A DNA stretch of 64,000 nucleotides, from assembly GCA_019112875.1 (NCBI GenBank), contig DXIO01000010.1, positions 1 to 64,000 on the forward strand, written 5' to 3'. The position numbers and the translations under genes were made by a program. Positions 52,292-64,000 of the stretch are shown here, in pieces. Each line of letters opens with the position of its first letter. The first letter of the stretch is position 1. A model generated the notes under the pieces. It was not told the DNA's origin and ran no database searches. It saw nothing but the letters and a program-made list of their open reading frames with translations. This DNA is from Candidatus Aquabacterium excrementipullorum. Lineage in GTDB: Bacteria; Pseudomonadota; Gammaproteobacteria; Burkholderiales; Burkholderiaceae_C.

Positions 52292-52453
52292 GCGTTCTCC
52301 GTTATCGGATGTTGTTCCATTCGGACAACTCAAGAGTCGCACCATCCGGGAAAAAAGACCATGGACAAAACGTCCAATTCCCAGCCCATCTCATTGGGTG
52401 TAGATTTTGCGCCTTCTGGGCCGTCCTGCGCTCCAAAATAATCCCGTTCGGCA

Positions 52454-53512
52454 ATGCCTTCATTCAAGAACTTCCGGGCCCTCCTTCTGGCCCCACTCAT
52501 CGCCCTGCTGGCCGGTTGCAATGCGGTCGTGATGAGCCCCTCCGGTGATGTGGCCCTCCAGCAACGAGACCTCATCGTCATCTCGACCGTGTTGATGCTC
52601 CTGATCATCGTACCGGTGATCATCTTGACCCTGCTGTTTGCCTGGCGTTATCGCCAGTCCAACACCAAGGCCAACTACGCGCCGGATTGGGACCACTCCA
52701 CCCAGCTCGAACTGGTGATCTGGGCGGCCCCGCTGCTGATCATCATCGCCCTGGGCGCCCTGACCTGGATCAGCACCCACAAGCTCGATCCGTACCGCCC
52801 GCTCGACCGCATCTCGGCCGACAAGCCGCTGCCTGCCGACGTCAAGCCGCTGGTGGTCGAGGTCGTGTCGCTGGACTGGAAATGGCTGTTCGTGCTGCCC
52901 GAGCAGGGCATCGCCACGGTCAACGAGATCGCCGCCCCGGTGGACCGTCCCATCCGCTTCAAGCTCACCTCGAGCACCACGATGAACGCGTTCTACGTGC
53001 CCGCCCTGGCCGGCATGATCTACACCATGCCCGGCATGCAGACCGAGCTGAACGCGGTGATCAACAAGCCCGGTGTCTACCAAGGCATGTCCTCGCACTA
53101 CAGCGGTTCGGGCTTCTCGGGCATGACCTTCAAGTTCCATGGCGTGAGCAATGAGGACTTCGACAAGTGGGTCGCCAAGGCCAAGGCCGAAGGCAAGGCC
53201 CTGACCCGCAGCACCTACAGCGAACTGGCCAAGCCCAGCGAGCGCAACCCGGTAGCGCTGTTCTCCAGCGTCGATCCCGATCTGTACAAGCGTGTGCTGA
53301 ACCTGTGTGTCGAAGATGGCCAGACGTGCATGCACGAGATCATGGCCAAGGATGCCAAGCGCAACAGCGTCAAGGGTGGTGGCGAAGCTGGCCATGAGGC
53401 GGGCGACGAACACGCCGGCCATGCCGCCCACGCTGAAGCCGCCGCTGCCAGCAGCGCCAGTGGTGCCCAAGCGGCCCACGGCGAGCACCACCACGGTGGT
53501 GGCGAGCATTGA
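52454..53512 (+). CDS. cyoA: Cytochrome bo3 ubiquinol oxidase subunit II
   Basis: Quinol oxidase subunit of 352 residues. A lipoprotein signal ends in LLAGC with Cys22, followed by two membrane helices and a periplasmic cupredoxin domain. The CuA ligands of cytochrome c oxidases are missing, which marks a quinol oxidase. The last 40 residues are an unusual Ala/His/Gly-rich tail with more than ten His residues, not present in E. coli CyoA. First gene of the oxidase operon. Confidence 0.9.
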   Translation: MPSFKNFRALLLAPLIALLAGCNAVVMSPSGDVALQQRDLIVISTVLMLLIIVPVIILTLLFAWRYRQSNTKANYAPDWDHSTQLELVIWAAPLLIIIALGALTWISTHKLDPYRPLDRISADKPLPADVKPLVVEVVSLDWKWLFVLPEQGIATVNEIAAPVDRPIRFKLTSSTTMNAFYVPALAGMIYTMPGMQTELNAVINKPGVYQGMSSHYSGSGFSGMTFKFHGVSNEDFDKWVAKAKAEGKALTRSTYSELAKPSERNPVALFSSVDPDLYKRVLNLCVEDGQTCMHEIMAKDAKRNSVKGGGEAGHEAGDEHAGHAAHAEAAAASSASGAQAAHGEHHHGGGEH

Positions 53513-53571
53513 GATCGAGTGGGGCCTCGCCTTCAGGCAGGCCCTCGCGAGCCCTTTTTGAGTGACTAGCC

Positions 53572-55575
53572 ATGCATGAACATTCTTCCGTAGCGCCCCA
53601 CTGGCTGTTGGGGCGGCTGACCTGGGACTCGATCCCGATGGCGCACGAGCCCATCGTGCTGGTGACCTTCATCGCCGTGATGCTGGGTGGCCTCGTCCTG
53701 CTGGGCGTGCTGACCAAGCTGCGCCTGTGGGGCCCGCTGTGGCGCGACTGGTTCTGCAGCATCGACCACAAGAAGATCGGGATCATGTACATGATCCTGG
53801 GCATCGTGATGCTGCTGCGCGGCTTCGCCGATGCGCTGATGATGCGTCTGCAGCAGGCCCTGGCCTTCGGCGACAACATGGGCTACCTGCCCCCGCATCA
53901 CTACGACCAGGTCTTCACGGCCCACGGCGTGATCATGATTTTCTTCGTGGCCATGCCGCTGGTCACGGGCCTGATGAACTTCGTCGTGCCGCTGCAGATC
54001 GGCGCGCGTGACGTGGCCTTCCCCTTCCTGAACAACTTCAGCTTCTGGATGACCACCGCCGGCGCCGTGTTGGTGATGATGTCGCTGTTCCTGGGTGAGT
54101 TCTCGACCGCCGGCTGGCTGGCGCTGTCCAACCTGGGCAACCAGAATCCGGGCGTGGGGCTGGATTACTACATCTGGTCATTGCAGATCGCGGGGGTGGG
54201 CACGACGCTGTCGGGCATCAACCTGCTGGTCACCATCGTCAAGATGCGCGCGCCCGGCATGACCATGATGAAGATGCCCATCTTCACCTGGACCTCGGTG
54301 TGCACCAACGCCCTGATCGTGGCCTCGTTCCCGATCCTGACCGCCGCCCTGGTGCTGATGTCGCTGGACCGTTACGCCGGCACCAACTTCTTCACGAACG
54401 TGCATGGCGGCAACCCCATGCTGTACGTGAACCTGATCTGGATCTGGGGCCACCCCGAGGTCTACATCCTGATCCTGCCCGCCTTCGGCATCTTCTCCGA
54501 AGTCGTGGCCACGTTCAGTCGCAAGCGCCTGTTCGGCTACACCTCCATGGTGTACGCCACGGTGTGTATCACCATCCTGTCCTACCTGGTGTGGCTGCAC
54601 CACTTCTTCACCATGGGCTCGGGCGCCAGCGTGAACTCGTTCTTCGGGATCACGACCATGATCATCTCGATCCCGACGGGCGCGAAGATCTTCAACTGGC
54701 TGTTCACCATGTACCGTGGCCGCATCAAGTTCACGGTGCCGATGCTGTGGACGGTGGGCTTCATGGTCACCTTCGCCATCGGCGGCATGACCGGCGTGCT
54801 GCTGGCCGTGCCCCCGGCTGACTTCGTGCTGCACAACAGCCTGTTCCTGATCGCCCACTTCCACAACGTGATCATCGGCGGCGTGCTGTTCGGCCTGATG
54901 GCGGGCATCAACTACTGGTTCCCCAAGGCCTTCGGCTACCAGCTCGACGAGTTCTGGGGCAAGTGCTCGTTCTGGTTCTGGCTGGTCGGCTTCTACGTGG
55001 CCTTCATGCCGCTGTACGTGCTGGGCCTGATGGGCGTGACCCGTCGCGTCAACCACTTCGAAGACCCGTCGCTGCAGATCTTCTTCGTGATCGCCGCCTG
55101 CGGCGCCGCGCTGATCGCCGCCGGCATTGGCTGCTTCCTGCTGCAGCTGATCGTCAGCTACCTCAAGCGCGAACAGCTGCGCGACGTGACCGGCGACCTG
55201 TGGAACGGCCGCACGCTGGAATGGGCCACCTCGTCGCCCCCGCCCAACTACAACTTCGCGTTCACGCCCGTGGTGTACGAGCAAGATGCGTGGTGGGACA
55301 TGAAGCAGCATGCCTACAAGCGTCCGCTGCAAGGCTTCCAGGACATCCACATGCCGAAGAACACCGGCGCTGGCGTGGTCCTGTCGGCCCTGTCGCTGGT
55401 CTGGGGCTTCGCGATGATCTGGCACATGTGGCCCCTGGCGATCATCTCGTTCGCGGCCATCGTGATCGGCGCGATCATCCACACCTTCAACTACAAGCGT
55501 GACTACCACATCCATGCGGCCGAAGTGACCGCGACGGAAAACGCACGCACCGAACTGCTGGCCCGCCATGTCTGA
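53572..55575 (+). CDS. cyoB: Cytochrome bo3 ubiquinol oxidase subunit I
   Basis: Catalytic subunit of 667 residues with fifteen or so helices. Haem and copper ligands are visible: His in [11 protein letters not shown] (low-spin haem), [14 protein letters not shown] (CuB His and the cross-linked Tyr), HHFFTMGSG (two CuB His), and [10 protein letters not shown] (both haem ligands). It reduces O2 to water and pumps protons. It overlaps cyoC by eight bases. Confidence 0.95.
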   Translation: MHEHSSVAPHWLLGRLTWDSIPMAHEPIVLVTFIAVMLGGLVLLGVLTKLRLWGPLWRDWFCSIDHKKIGIMYMILGIVMLLRGFADALMMRLQQALAFGDNMGYLPPHHYDQVFTAHGVIMIFFVAMPLVTGLMNFVVPLQIGARDVAFPFLNNFSFWMTTAGAVLVMMSLFLGEFSTAGWLALSNLGNQNPGVGLDYYIWSLQIAGVGTTLSGINLLVTIVKMRAPGMTMMKMPIFTWTSVCTNALIVASFPILTAALVLMSLDRYAGTNFFTNVHGGNPMLYVNLIWIWGHPEVYILILPAFGIFSEVVATFSRKRLFGYTSMVYATVCITILSYLVWLHHFFTMGSGASVNSFFGITTMIISIPTGAKIFNWLFTMYRGRIKFTVPMLWTVGFMVTFAIGGMTGVLLAVPPADFVLHNSLFLIAHFHNVIIGGVLFGLMAGINYWFPKAFGYQLDEFWGKCSFWFWLVGFYVAFMPLYVLGLMGVTRRVNHFEDPSLQIFFVIAACGAALIAAGIGCFLLQLIVSYLKREQLRDVTGDLWNGRTLEWATSSPPPNYNFAFTPVVYEQDAWWDMKQHAYKRPLQGFQDIHMPKNTGAGVVLSALSLVWGFAMIWHMWPLAIISFAAIVIGAIIHTFNYKRDYHIHAAEVTATENARTELLARHV

Positions 55576-56197
55576 TCTTGCCCATACCGCCGGCAACGCC
55601 GGCACCGCCCGCGAGTACCATCTCGCGCACGATCCGCATCCGGAGAACGGCACCGCGCTGGGCTTCTGGATGTACCTGATGAGCGACTGCCTCATCTTCG
55701 CGACGCTGTTCGCCACCTACGGCGTGCTGGGTCGCAGCTACGCCGGCGGCCCCGGCGGCGCCGAGCTGTTCGACCTGAAGCTGGTGGCCATCAACACGGC
55801 CTTCCTGCTGATCTCGTCGATCACCTTCGGCTTCGCCATGCTGCGCAAGCAGTTGAACGACAAGAGCGGCACGCTGGTGTGGCTGGCCGTGACCGCCGTG
55901 TTCGGCCTGGCCTTCCTGGCGCTGGAGCTCTATGAGTTCCATCACCTGATCCACGAAGGTGCCGGCCCGCAGCGCAGCGCCTTCCTGTCGTCCTTCTTCA
56001 CGCTGGTGGGCACCCACGGCCTGCACGTCACCTTCGGCATCATCTGGCTGGTGGTGCTGATGGTGCAGATCAGCAAGCACGGCCTGATCCACGAGAACAA
56101 GCGTCGCCTGATGTGCCTGTCCATGTTCTGGCACTTCCTGGACGTGGTCTGGATCGGCGTCTTCACCTTCGTCTACCTGATGGGAGTGCTGCCATGA
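55568..56197 (+). CDS. cyoC: Cytochrome bo3 ubiquinol oxidase subunit III
   Basis: Membrane subunit of 209 residues with five helices and the family sequences [20 protein letters not shown] and [13 protein letters not shown]. It stabilises the core. It overlaps cyoB by eight bases and cyoD by four. Confidence 0.93.
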   Translation: MSDLAHTAGNAGTAREYHLAHDPHPENGTALGFWMYLMSDCLIFATLFATYGVLGRSYAGGPGGAELFDLKLVAINTAFLLISSITFGFAMLRKQLNDKSGTLVWLAVTAVFGLAFLALELYEFHHLIHEGAGPQRSAFLSSFFTLVGTHGLHVTFGIIWLVVLMVQISKHGLIHENKRRLMCLSMFWHFLDVVWIGVFTFVYLMGVLP

Positions 56198-56598
56198 GCG
56201 CGCATACCGACCAACACGCTCAGCACGGTCATGCTGATCATGCCCACCACGATGAAGGCGGCCACGCCGAGAGCACGCTCAAGGGCTACGCCATCGGTTT
56301 CGTGCTGTCGGTCATCCTGACGGCCATCCCTTTCTGGCTGGTGATGGACGGCGTGATCGCCGACAAGGGCACGCTGGCCCTGACGCTGCTGGGCTTCGGC
56401 GCCGTGCAGATCATCGTGCACATGGTGTACTTCCTGCACATGAACTCGAAATCCGAAGGCGGCTGGACCATGCTGTCCACCATCTTCACCGTGGTGCTGG
56501 TGGTGATCACGCTGAGCGGCTCGCTCTGGGTGATGTTCCACATGAACACCAACATGATGGGTGGCCACACCCACGAAATGCCGCAGCACATCGAGTAA
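56194..56598 (+). CDS. cyoD: Cytochrome bo3 ubiquinol oxidase subunit IV
   Basis: Small subunit of 134 residues with three helices, preceded by a His-rich N-terminus (about 25 residues). GFVLSVILTAIPFWLVM and MVYFLHMN are typical of CyoD. Translationally coupled to cyoC (ATGA). No cyoE (haem O synthase) follows; surf1 comes instead. Confidence 0.92.
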   Translation: MSAHTDQHAQHGHADHAHHDEGGHAESTLKGYAIGFVLSVILTAIPFWLVMDGVIADKGTLALTLLGFGAVQIIVHMVYFLHMNSKSEGGWTMLSTIFTVVLVVITLSGSLWVMFHMNTNMMGGHTHEMPQHIE

Positions 56599-56602
56599 GA
56601 CG

Positions 56603-57427
56603 ATGCAGCACACCGAGGGAGCGGCGCCCGCGCGCCGCGGCCCCCGCTCGAAGGCCGCGTTGATCGCCCTGGCGATTGTCGCGGCCTTGCTGTTTGCGGG
56701 TTTCACGGCGCTGGGCACCTGGCAGGTGCAGCGCCGTGCGTGGAAGCTCGATTTGATCGAGCGGGTCACGCAGCGGGTCAACGCGCCCGCGCAGGCCGCG
56801 CCGGGGCAGGGCGAGTGGCCGCGCATCAATGCGGCCGAGCACGAATACCGCCATGTGCGCCTGACGGGCACCTTCCTGCACAAGGACGAGAGCCTGGTGC
56901 AGGCCAGCACGGTGCGTGGCGGCGGCTTCTGGGTGCTCACGCCCCTGCGGCTGGATGACGGCAGCGTGGTGCTGGTCAACCGCGGCTTCGTGCCGCCCGA
57001 GTTGAAAGACCCGGCCGCGCGCGCCACCTGCAACCCGGGCCCGGTCACCGTGAGCGGTCTGCTGCGGCTGAGCGAGCCGGGCGGCGGTTTCCTGCGCCAC
57101 AACGACCCGGCGGCCGGCCGCTGGTTCTCGCGCGACGTGCAGGCCATCGCGCAGGCACATGGGCTCACGAACGCGGCGCCTTACTTCGTCGATGCGGATG
57201 CGGCCAGTTCGCCCGGTGGCGACTCGGCGCGGGCGCCAGAGGGCGGCCTCACGGTGCTGGCCTTCTCCAACAGCCACCTGGTCTACGCCATCACCTGGTA
57301 CACGCTGGCGCTGATGGTGGTCGGCGCCGCCTGGTACGTGGTGCGCGTGGAGCGCCGCGATGCCCGCATGCAGGACAATGCGGGCCATGCCGATTCCGAC
57401 GCCCGATCCGCTGACGCGCCCCGCTGA
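56603..57427 (+). CDS. SURF1-family oxidase assembly protein
   Basis: Membrane protein of 274 residues with one helix at each end and a periplasmic domain between. GTWQVQRRAWKLDLI near the first helix and VLVNRGFVP in the centre are the family landmarks; the C-terminal helix is VYAITWYTLALMVVGAAWYVV. SURF1 proteins help insert haem into oxidases. It starts four bases after cyoD and overlaps the regB-like gene. Confidence 0.92.
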   Translation: MQHTEGAAPARRGPRSKAALIALAIVAALLFAGFTALGTWQVQRRAWKLDLIERVTQRVNAPAQAAPGQGEWPRINAAEHEYRHVRLTGTFLHKDESLVQASTVRGGGFWVLTPLRLDDGSVVLVNRGFVPPELKDPAARATCNPGPVTVSGLLRLSEPGGGFLRHNDPAAGRWFSRDVQAIAQAHGLTNAAPYFVDADAASSPGGDSARAPEGGLTVLAFSNSHLVYAITWYTLALMVVGAAWYVVRVERRDARMQDNAGHADSDARSADAPR

Positions 57428-58754
57428 GGCGCCCGACAGCCGCCCCGCCCAGGGCGTGGCTGCGGCGCGCATCCGCCGTTTCTCCGAGGCCACGGGCCTG
57501 AAGAACATGCAGCTGCTGATCCAGCTGCGCTGGATCGCCGTGGCCGGGCAGGTCATCACCATCGCGGTGGTGCACTTTGGGCTGGGCATCGCGCTGCCGC
57601 TGGAGCCGCTGCTGATCGTGCTGGCGGCCATCGTGCTGTTCAACGTGGCCAGCCGTCTGCGCTGGCAGGTGCAGCACATGGTCACCAATGGCGAACTGCT
57701 GCTGGCGCTGCTGGTCGATGTCGGCATGCTCACGCTGATGCTGTACTTCACGGGCGGGGCGGCCAACCCGTTCTCGTGGCTGTACCTGCTGCAGGTCACG
57801 CTCGGGGCCATGCTGCTCACGCCGCAGGCCACCTGGATCATGGTGATCGCCAGCACCATGTGCTTCGCCTGGCTGGCTCTGCTGGCCCGACCGCTGCCGC
57901 TGCCGGCGCACATGGACGGTGGCCTGGCCAATCCGTATGTGCAGGGCATGCTGGTGTGCTTCGGGCTCAATGCCTTCCTGCTGGTCACCTTCATCATCCG
58001 CATCACGCGCAACCTGCGTCAGCGCGATGCGCGCCTGGCGGATCTGCGGCAGCGCGCGGCGGAAGAAGAGCACATCGTGCGCATGGGCCTGCTGGCCTCG
58101 GGCGCCGCGCACGAGCTGGGCACGCCGCTGGCCACGCTGGCCGTGATCCTGGGCGACTGGGCGCGGCTGCCATCGTTCACGTCGGATCCGGAGTTGCTGG
58201 AAGAAGTGATCGAGATGCAGGCCCAGATCCAGCGCTGCAAGGCCATCGTCAGCGGCATCCTGATGTCGGCGGGCGAGGCGCGCGGGGAGTCGTCGGAAGA
58301 GACCACCATCTGCACCTTCCTCGATGACCTGGTCGAGGAGTGGAAGGCCTCGCGGCCGGTCACCTCCTTCGTGTACGACAACCGATTCGGCCATGACGTG
58401 CCGGTGGTGTCCGACTCCACGCTCCAGCAGACCATCTGCAACATCCTGGACAATGCGCTGGAGGCCTCGCCCCACCACGTCAGCCTGGAGGTCGACCGTG
58501 TCGACGATGCCTTGCGCATCACCGTCAAGGACAACGGCACGGGCTTTCCGCCCGAGATGCTGGCGCAGCTGGGCAAGCCTTACCAGTCGAGCAAGGGCAG
58601 GCCGGGCCGGGGCATGGGCCTGTTCCTGGTCGTCAACGTGGCGCGCACGCTGGGCGGGCGGGTCACGGCGCGCAACCGCGTGGGCGGTGGCGCGGTCGTG
58701 ACGCTGACCCTGCCGCTGTCGGCCATCACTTTGGAAGAAGGAGAAGCGCCATGA
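57360..58754 (+). CDS. regB: RegB/PrrB/ActS-type redox sensor kinase
   Basis: Histidine kinase of 464 residues with six membrane helices. The quinone-binding motif GGAANPF is at 132-138, between helices 3 and 4. The H-box is GAAHELGTPLATL with His251, and Cys293 (IQRCKAI) fits the redox-active Cys of RegB. HATPase motifs are complete (NILDNALEASP; GRGMGLFLV). In RegB systems, quinone reduction state controls the kinase. GGAG at 57349-57352 supports the ATG at 57360; 57378 and 57387 are alternative starts. It overlaps surf1 by 68 bases and the regulator gene by four. Confidence 0.88.
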   Translation: MPACRTMRAMPIPTPDPLTRPAEAPDSRPAQGVAAARIRRFSEATGLKNMQLLIQLRWIAVAGQVITIAVVHFGLGIALPLEPLLIVLAAIVLFNVASRLRWQVQHMVTNGELLLALLVDVGMLTLMLYFTGGAANPFSWLYLLQVTLGAMLLTPQATWIMVIASTMCFAWLALLARPLPLPAHMDGGLANPYVQGMLVCFGLNAFLLVTFIIRITRNLRQRDARLADLRQRAAEEEHIVRMGLLASGAAHELGTPLATLAVILGDWARLPSFTSDPELLEEVIEMQAQIQRCKAIVSGILMSAGEARGESSEETTICTFLDDLVEEWKASRPVTSFVYDNRFGHDVPVVSDSTLQQTICNILDNALEASPHHVSLEVDRVDDALRITVKDNGTGFPPEMLAQLGKPYQSSKGRPGRGMGLFLVVNVARTLGGRVTARNRVGGGAVVTLTLPLSAITLEEGEAP

Positions 58755-59287
58755 GCGATGAACGCGTGCTGATCATCGTCGAGGACGATGCCGCGTTCGC
58801 ACGGACCCTGGCACGCTCGTTCGAGCGCCGCGGCTATGTGGTGATGATCGCGGGCAGCCTGGACGAGACGGCGGCGCTGATCGAGCAGCGCACGCCGGGC
58901 TACGCCGTGGTCGACCTGAAGATCAACGGCGAGGCCTCGGGCCTGGCCTGCGTGCAGAAGCTCAACGCGCACAACCCGGACATGCTGATCGTGGTGCTGA
59001 CGGGCTTCGCCAGCATCGCCACGGCGGTGGAGGCCATCAAGCTGGGCGCCTGCCACTACCTGGCCAAGCCGTCCAACACCGACGACATCGAGGCCGCGTT
59101 CGGGCGGGCCGAGGGCGATGTGGAGGTGGAGCTGACCAACCGGTCCACGTCCATCAAGACGCTGGAGTGGGAGCGCATCCACGAGACGCTGGCCGAGACG
59201 GATTTCAACATCTCCGAGACGGCCCGGCGGCTGGGCATGCACCGCCGCACCCTGGCGCGCAAGCTGGAGAAGCAGCGCGTTAAATGA
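58751..59287 (+). CDS. regA: RegA/PrrA/ActR-type response regulator
   Basis: Regulator of 178 residues. The receiver has the acidic pair in IIVEDDAAF and a phospho-acceptor Asp in VVDLKINGEASGL; a short proline-poor linker leads to the Fis-type helix-turn-helix FNISETARRLGMHRRTLARKL, which is almost invariant in RegA proteins. It follows the kinase gene with an ATGA overlap. RegA proteins control oxidases and other redox genes, so the bo3 operon in front of it is an obvious candidate target. Confidence 0.92.
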   Translation: MSDERVLIIVEDDAAFARTLARSFERRGYVVMIAGSLDETAALIEQRTPGYAVVDLKINGEASGLACVQKLNAHNPDMLIVVLTGFASIATAVEAIKLGACHYLAKPSNTDDIEAAFGRAEGDVEVELTNRSTSIKTLEWERIHETLAETDFNISETARRLGMHRRTLARKLEKQRVK

Positions 59288-59312
59288 GGCGCAATGGGCG
59301 GCCGCAAGGCTC

Positions 59313-59336
59313 GAGCCAAGTGCATAAGCTTGGCTC
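59313..59336 (+). terminator. Stem-loop after the regA-like gene
   Basis: GAGCCAAG, an eight-base loop and CTTGGCTC form a perfect eight-base-pair stem 26 bases after the stop codon. A T-run is lacking, so it may be a weak terminator or an mRNA-stabilising stem. Nothing else is evident in the 221 bases up to the next gene. Confidence 0.4.
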
Positions 59337-59508
59337 AAGTCCCGCCCGTGCCTACTTTGTCACGCGAAGGCGTGAAGCCCGGTAAAGATTGCCGGATGTA
59401 AGCGCCTGCCGGCTTCATCCAGTGCCGCCATGGCCGATACAGGCTCATGGCCTTTCAAGATGTCCAAGGGGTGGGCTCGCGCTGGCGCTTTGTCGGCGGG
59501 GGCTGGGC

Positions 59509-62752
<3,244 letters not shown>

Positions 62753-62766
<14 letters not shown>

Positions 62767-63889
62767 CACGAGCCGCGCCGCCGAGCACGCGGCCGAGGCG
62801 GCCTTGGGGTCAACCGGCCCGCAGACCATCCTGGTGGTGGACGACGCACCGGCCAACCTGACCCTGCTGGCCGGCCTGCTGGACCAGACCTACCGCGTGA
62901 AGCTGGCCTCATCGGGCGTGAAGGCGCTGGAGCTGGCACAGCGCTCGCCACCGGATCTGATCCTGCTGGACGTGATGATGCCCGGCATGGATGGTTACGA
63001 GGTCTGCCGCCAACTCAAGCAGGACGATCGCACCAGCCACATTCCCGTGATCTTCCTGACCGCGATGCAGGAGGCCGAGGACGAAACCCGCGGCTTCGAC
63101 GTCGGCGGAGCGGACTACATCACCAAGCCCATCACGCCCATCGTGGTCAAGGCGCGCGTGAAGACGCATCTGCAGAACAAGGCCTTCCAGGATTTCCTGA
63201 ACCAGCGCAACGTGACCCTGCAGTCGCAATTGCAGACGCAGATAGAGCAACTCGACCGCCTGCGCGATTCGACGCTGCACATCATGATCTCCTTCGCCGA
63301 GTTCCGCGACGAGGACACGGGCAACCACGTCAAGCGCACGCAGGAGTATGTGCGCGTGCTGGCCACGCGCCTGTGGGAGCAGGGCCTGCACCACGACCAG
63401 CTCGATCCGCACCGCATCCGGCTGATCGCCAAATCCGCGCCCTTGCACGACATCGGCAAGGTGGCCATTCCCGACAACATCCTGCTCAAGCCGGCCAAGC
63501 TCACGCCCGAGGAGTTCGACGTGATGAAGGGCCATCCCCTGCATGGCTGGGACATGCTCAACCGCGCCGCCTCGCGCCTGGGCGAGGACACCGACTTCCT
63601 GCGCTATGCGATGGAGATCGCACGCTCGCACCACGAGAAATGGGATGGCTCGGGCTACCCCGACCAACTGGCGGGTGCGCGGATCCCGCTGTCGGCGCGG
63701 CTGATGGCCGTGGCCGACGTGTACGACGCGCTGATCAGCCGCCGGCCCTACAAGGAACCTTTCCCGCACGAGACGGCGATGCGCCTGATCGACGAGGGCA
63801 GCGGCAAGCACTTCGACCCGGACATCGTGCGGGCGCTGCACGACATCGAGGACACCATCGCCGCCATCGCGCGCGAATGGCAAGACTGA
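62753..63889 (+). CDS. Response regulator with HD-GYP c-di-GMP phosphodiesterase domain
   Basis: Regulator of 378 residues. The receiver has Asp73 ([13 protein letters not shown]) and the conserved Lys in TKPITP. After a coiled-coil (about 150-172) comes an HD-GYP domain with HDIGK at 232-236, HPLHG at 261-265 and [11 protein letters not shown] at 293-303, all residues of the dinuclear metal site being present. It should hydrolyse cyclic di-GMP on phosphorylation. It overlaps the hybrid kinase gene by 14 bases. Confidence 0.92.
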
Positions 63890-63941
63890 TGCGGCAGGAC
63901 TGACGACAACACCCCCTGGATCATCGAGAGGAACGACGACC

Positions 63942-64000
63942 ATGAAGAAGATCAAGCACCCCTGGCGGAGCGCCGCGACGGCGCTGCTCGCGGTGGCATC
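63942..64000 (+). CDS. Start of an exported protein, cut by the window end
   Basis: An ATG at 63942 opens 19 complete codons with a Lys-rich start and a hydrophobic Ala/Leu stretch (MKKIKHPWRSAATALLAVA), the beginning of a signal peptide. GAGAGGA lies about ten bases upstream. No function can be given from so short a fragment; it is on the same strand as the HD-GYP regulator, 52 bases after it. Confidence 0.6.
   Translation, partial: MKKIKHPWRSAATALLAVA

Overview
The window is high-GC, almost fully coding DNA whose best fit is a betaproteobacterium of the order Burkholderiales. The evidence is the combination of a Liv-type ABC operon with an iron alcohol dehydrogenase, a 16-strand-type porin paired with LysR regulators, a PaoABC-type aldehyde oxidoreductase, a cytochrome bo3 operon carrying surf1 and a RegB/RegA pair, and a DUF47-Pit phosphate module. 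No tRNA, rRNA, CRISPR array, insertion sequence or prophage was seen. No gap between genes exceeds about 260 bases. Gene identities come from reading motifs in the translated sequence; no database search was possible.

Layout. 47-8943 (+): a five-gene branched-chain-type ABC transporter/Fe-alcohol dehydrogenase run, an AraC regulator, a secreted cutinase/PET-hydrolase-like esterase and a short membrane-anchored protein resembling a lipase foldase. 8994-15158: a divergent catabolic-looking unit, with porin, MFS carrier, CapA-like protein and M14-like metallopeptidase on the minus strand, a LysR regulator on the plus strand, and a perfect palindrome between them. 15390-19225 (+): a three-subunit molybdenum aldehyde oxidoreductase with a Tat signal. 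19245-26341: a NylB/EstB-like serine hydrolase, a type II NADH dehydrogenase and a very large soluble hybrid histidine kinase. 26351-31165 (-): an LprI/MliC-like lysozyme inhibitor fusion, and a tightly packed four-gene unit (radical SAM protein, UdgX uracil-DNA glycosylase, Phd-like antitoxin, nucleotidyltransferase-like protein) headed by a perfect LexA box.

31228-44768: LysR/pirin divergent pair; a seven-gene uncharacterised envelope cluster (PepSY protein, c-type haem lipoprotein, two small four-helix membrane proteins, two paralogous exported proteins, a DUF6152-like protein); thioesterase II; two Hsp20 chaperones; nicotinate phosphoribosyltransferase; penicillin-binding protein 1A. 44974-50854 (+): DMT carrier, phosphate transport pair, then a His-rich Spy-like protein, a 7Fe-type ferredoxin and an OmpR-type two-component system. 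50948-59287: an MHS-type carrier on the minus strand, then cyoABCD-surf1-regB-regA. 59509-64000 (+): a membrane hybrid kinase with a C-terminal HPt domain, an HD-GYP response regulator and the start of one more exported protein.

The two most interesting segments are the SOS-controlled radical SAM/UdgX/toxin-antitoxin-like operon (27200-31211) and the polyester-hydrolase locus (6027-8943).
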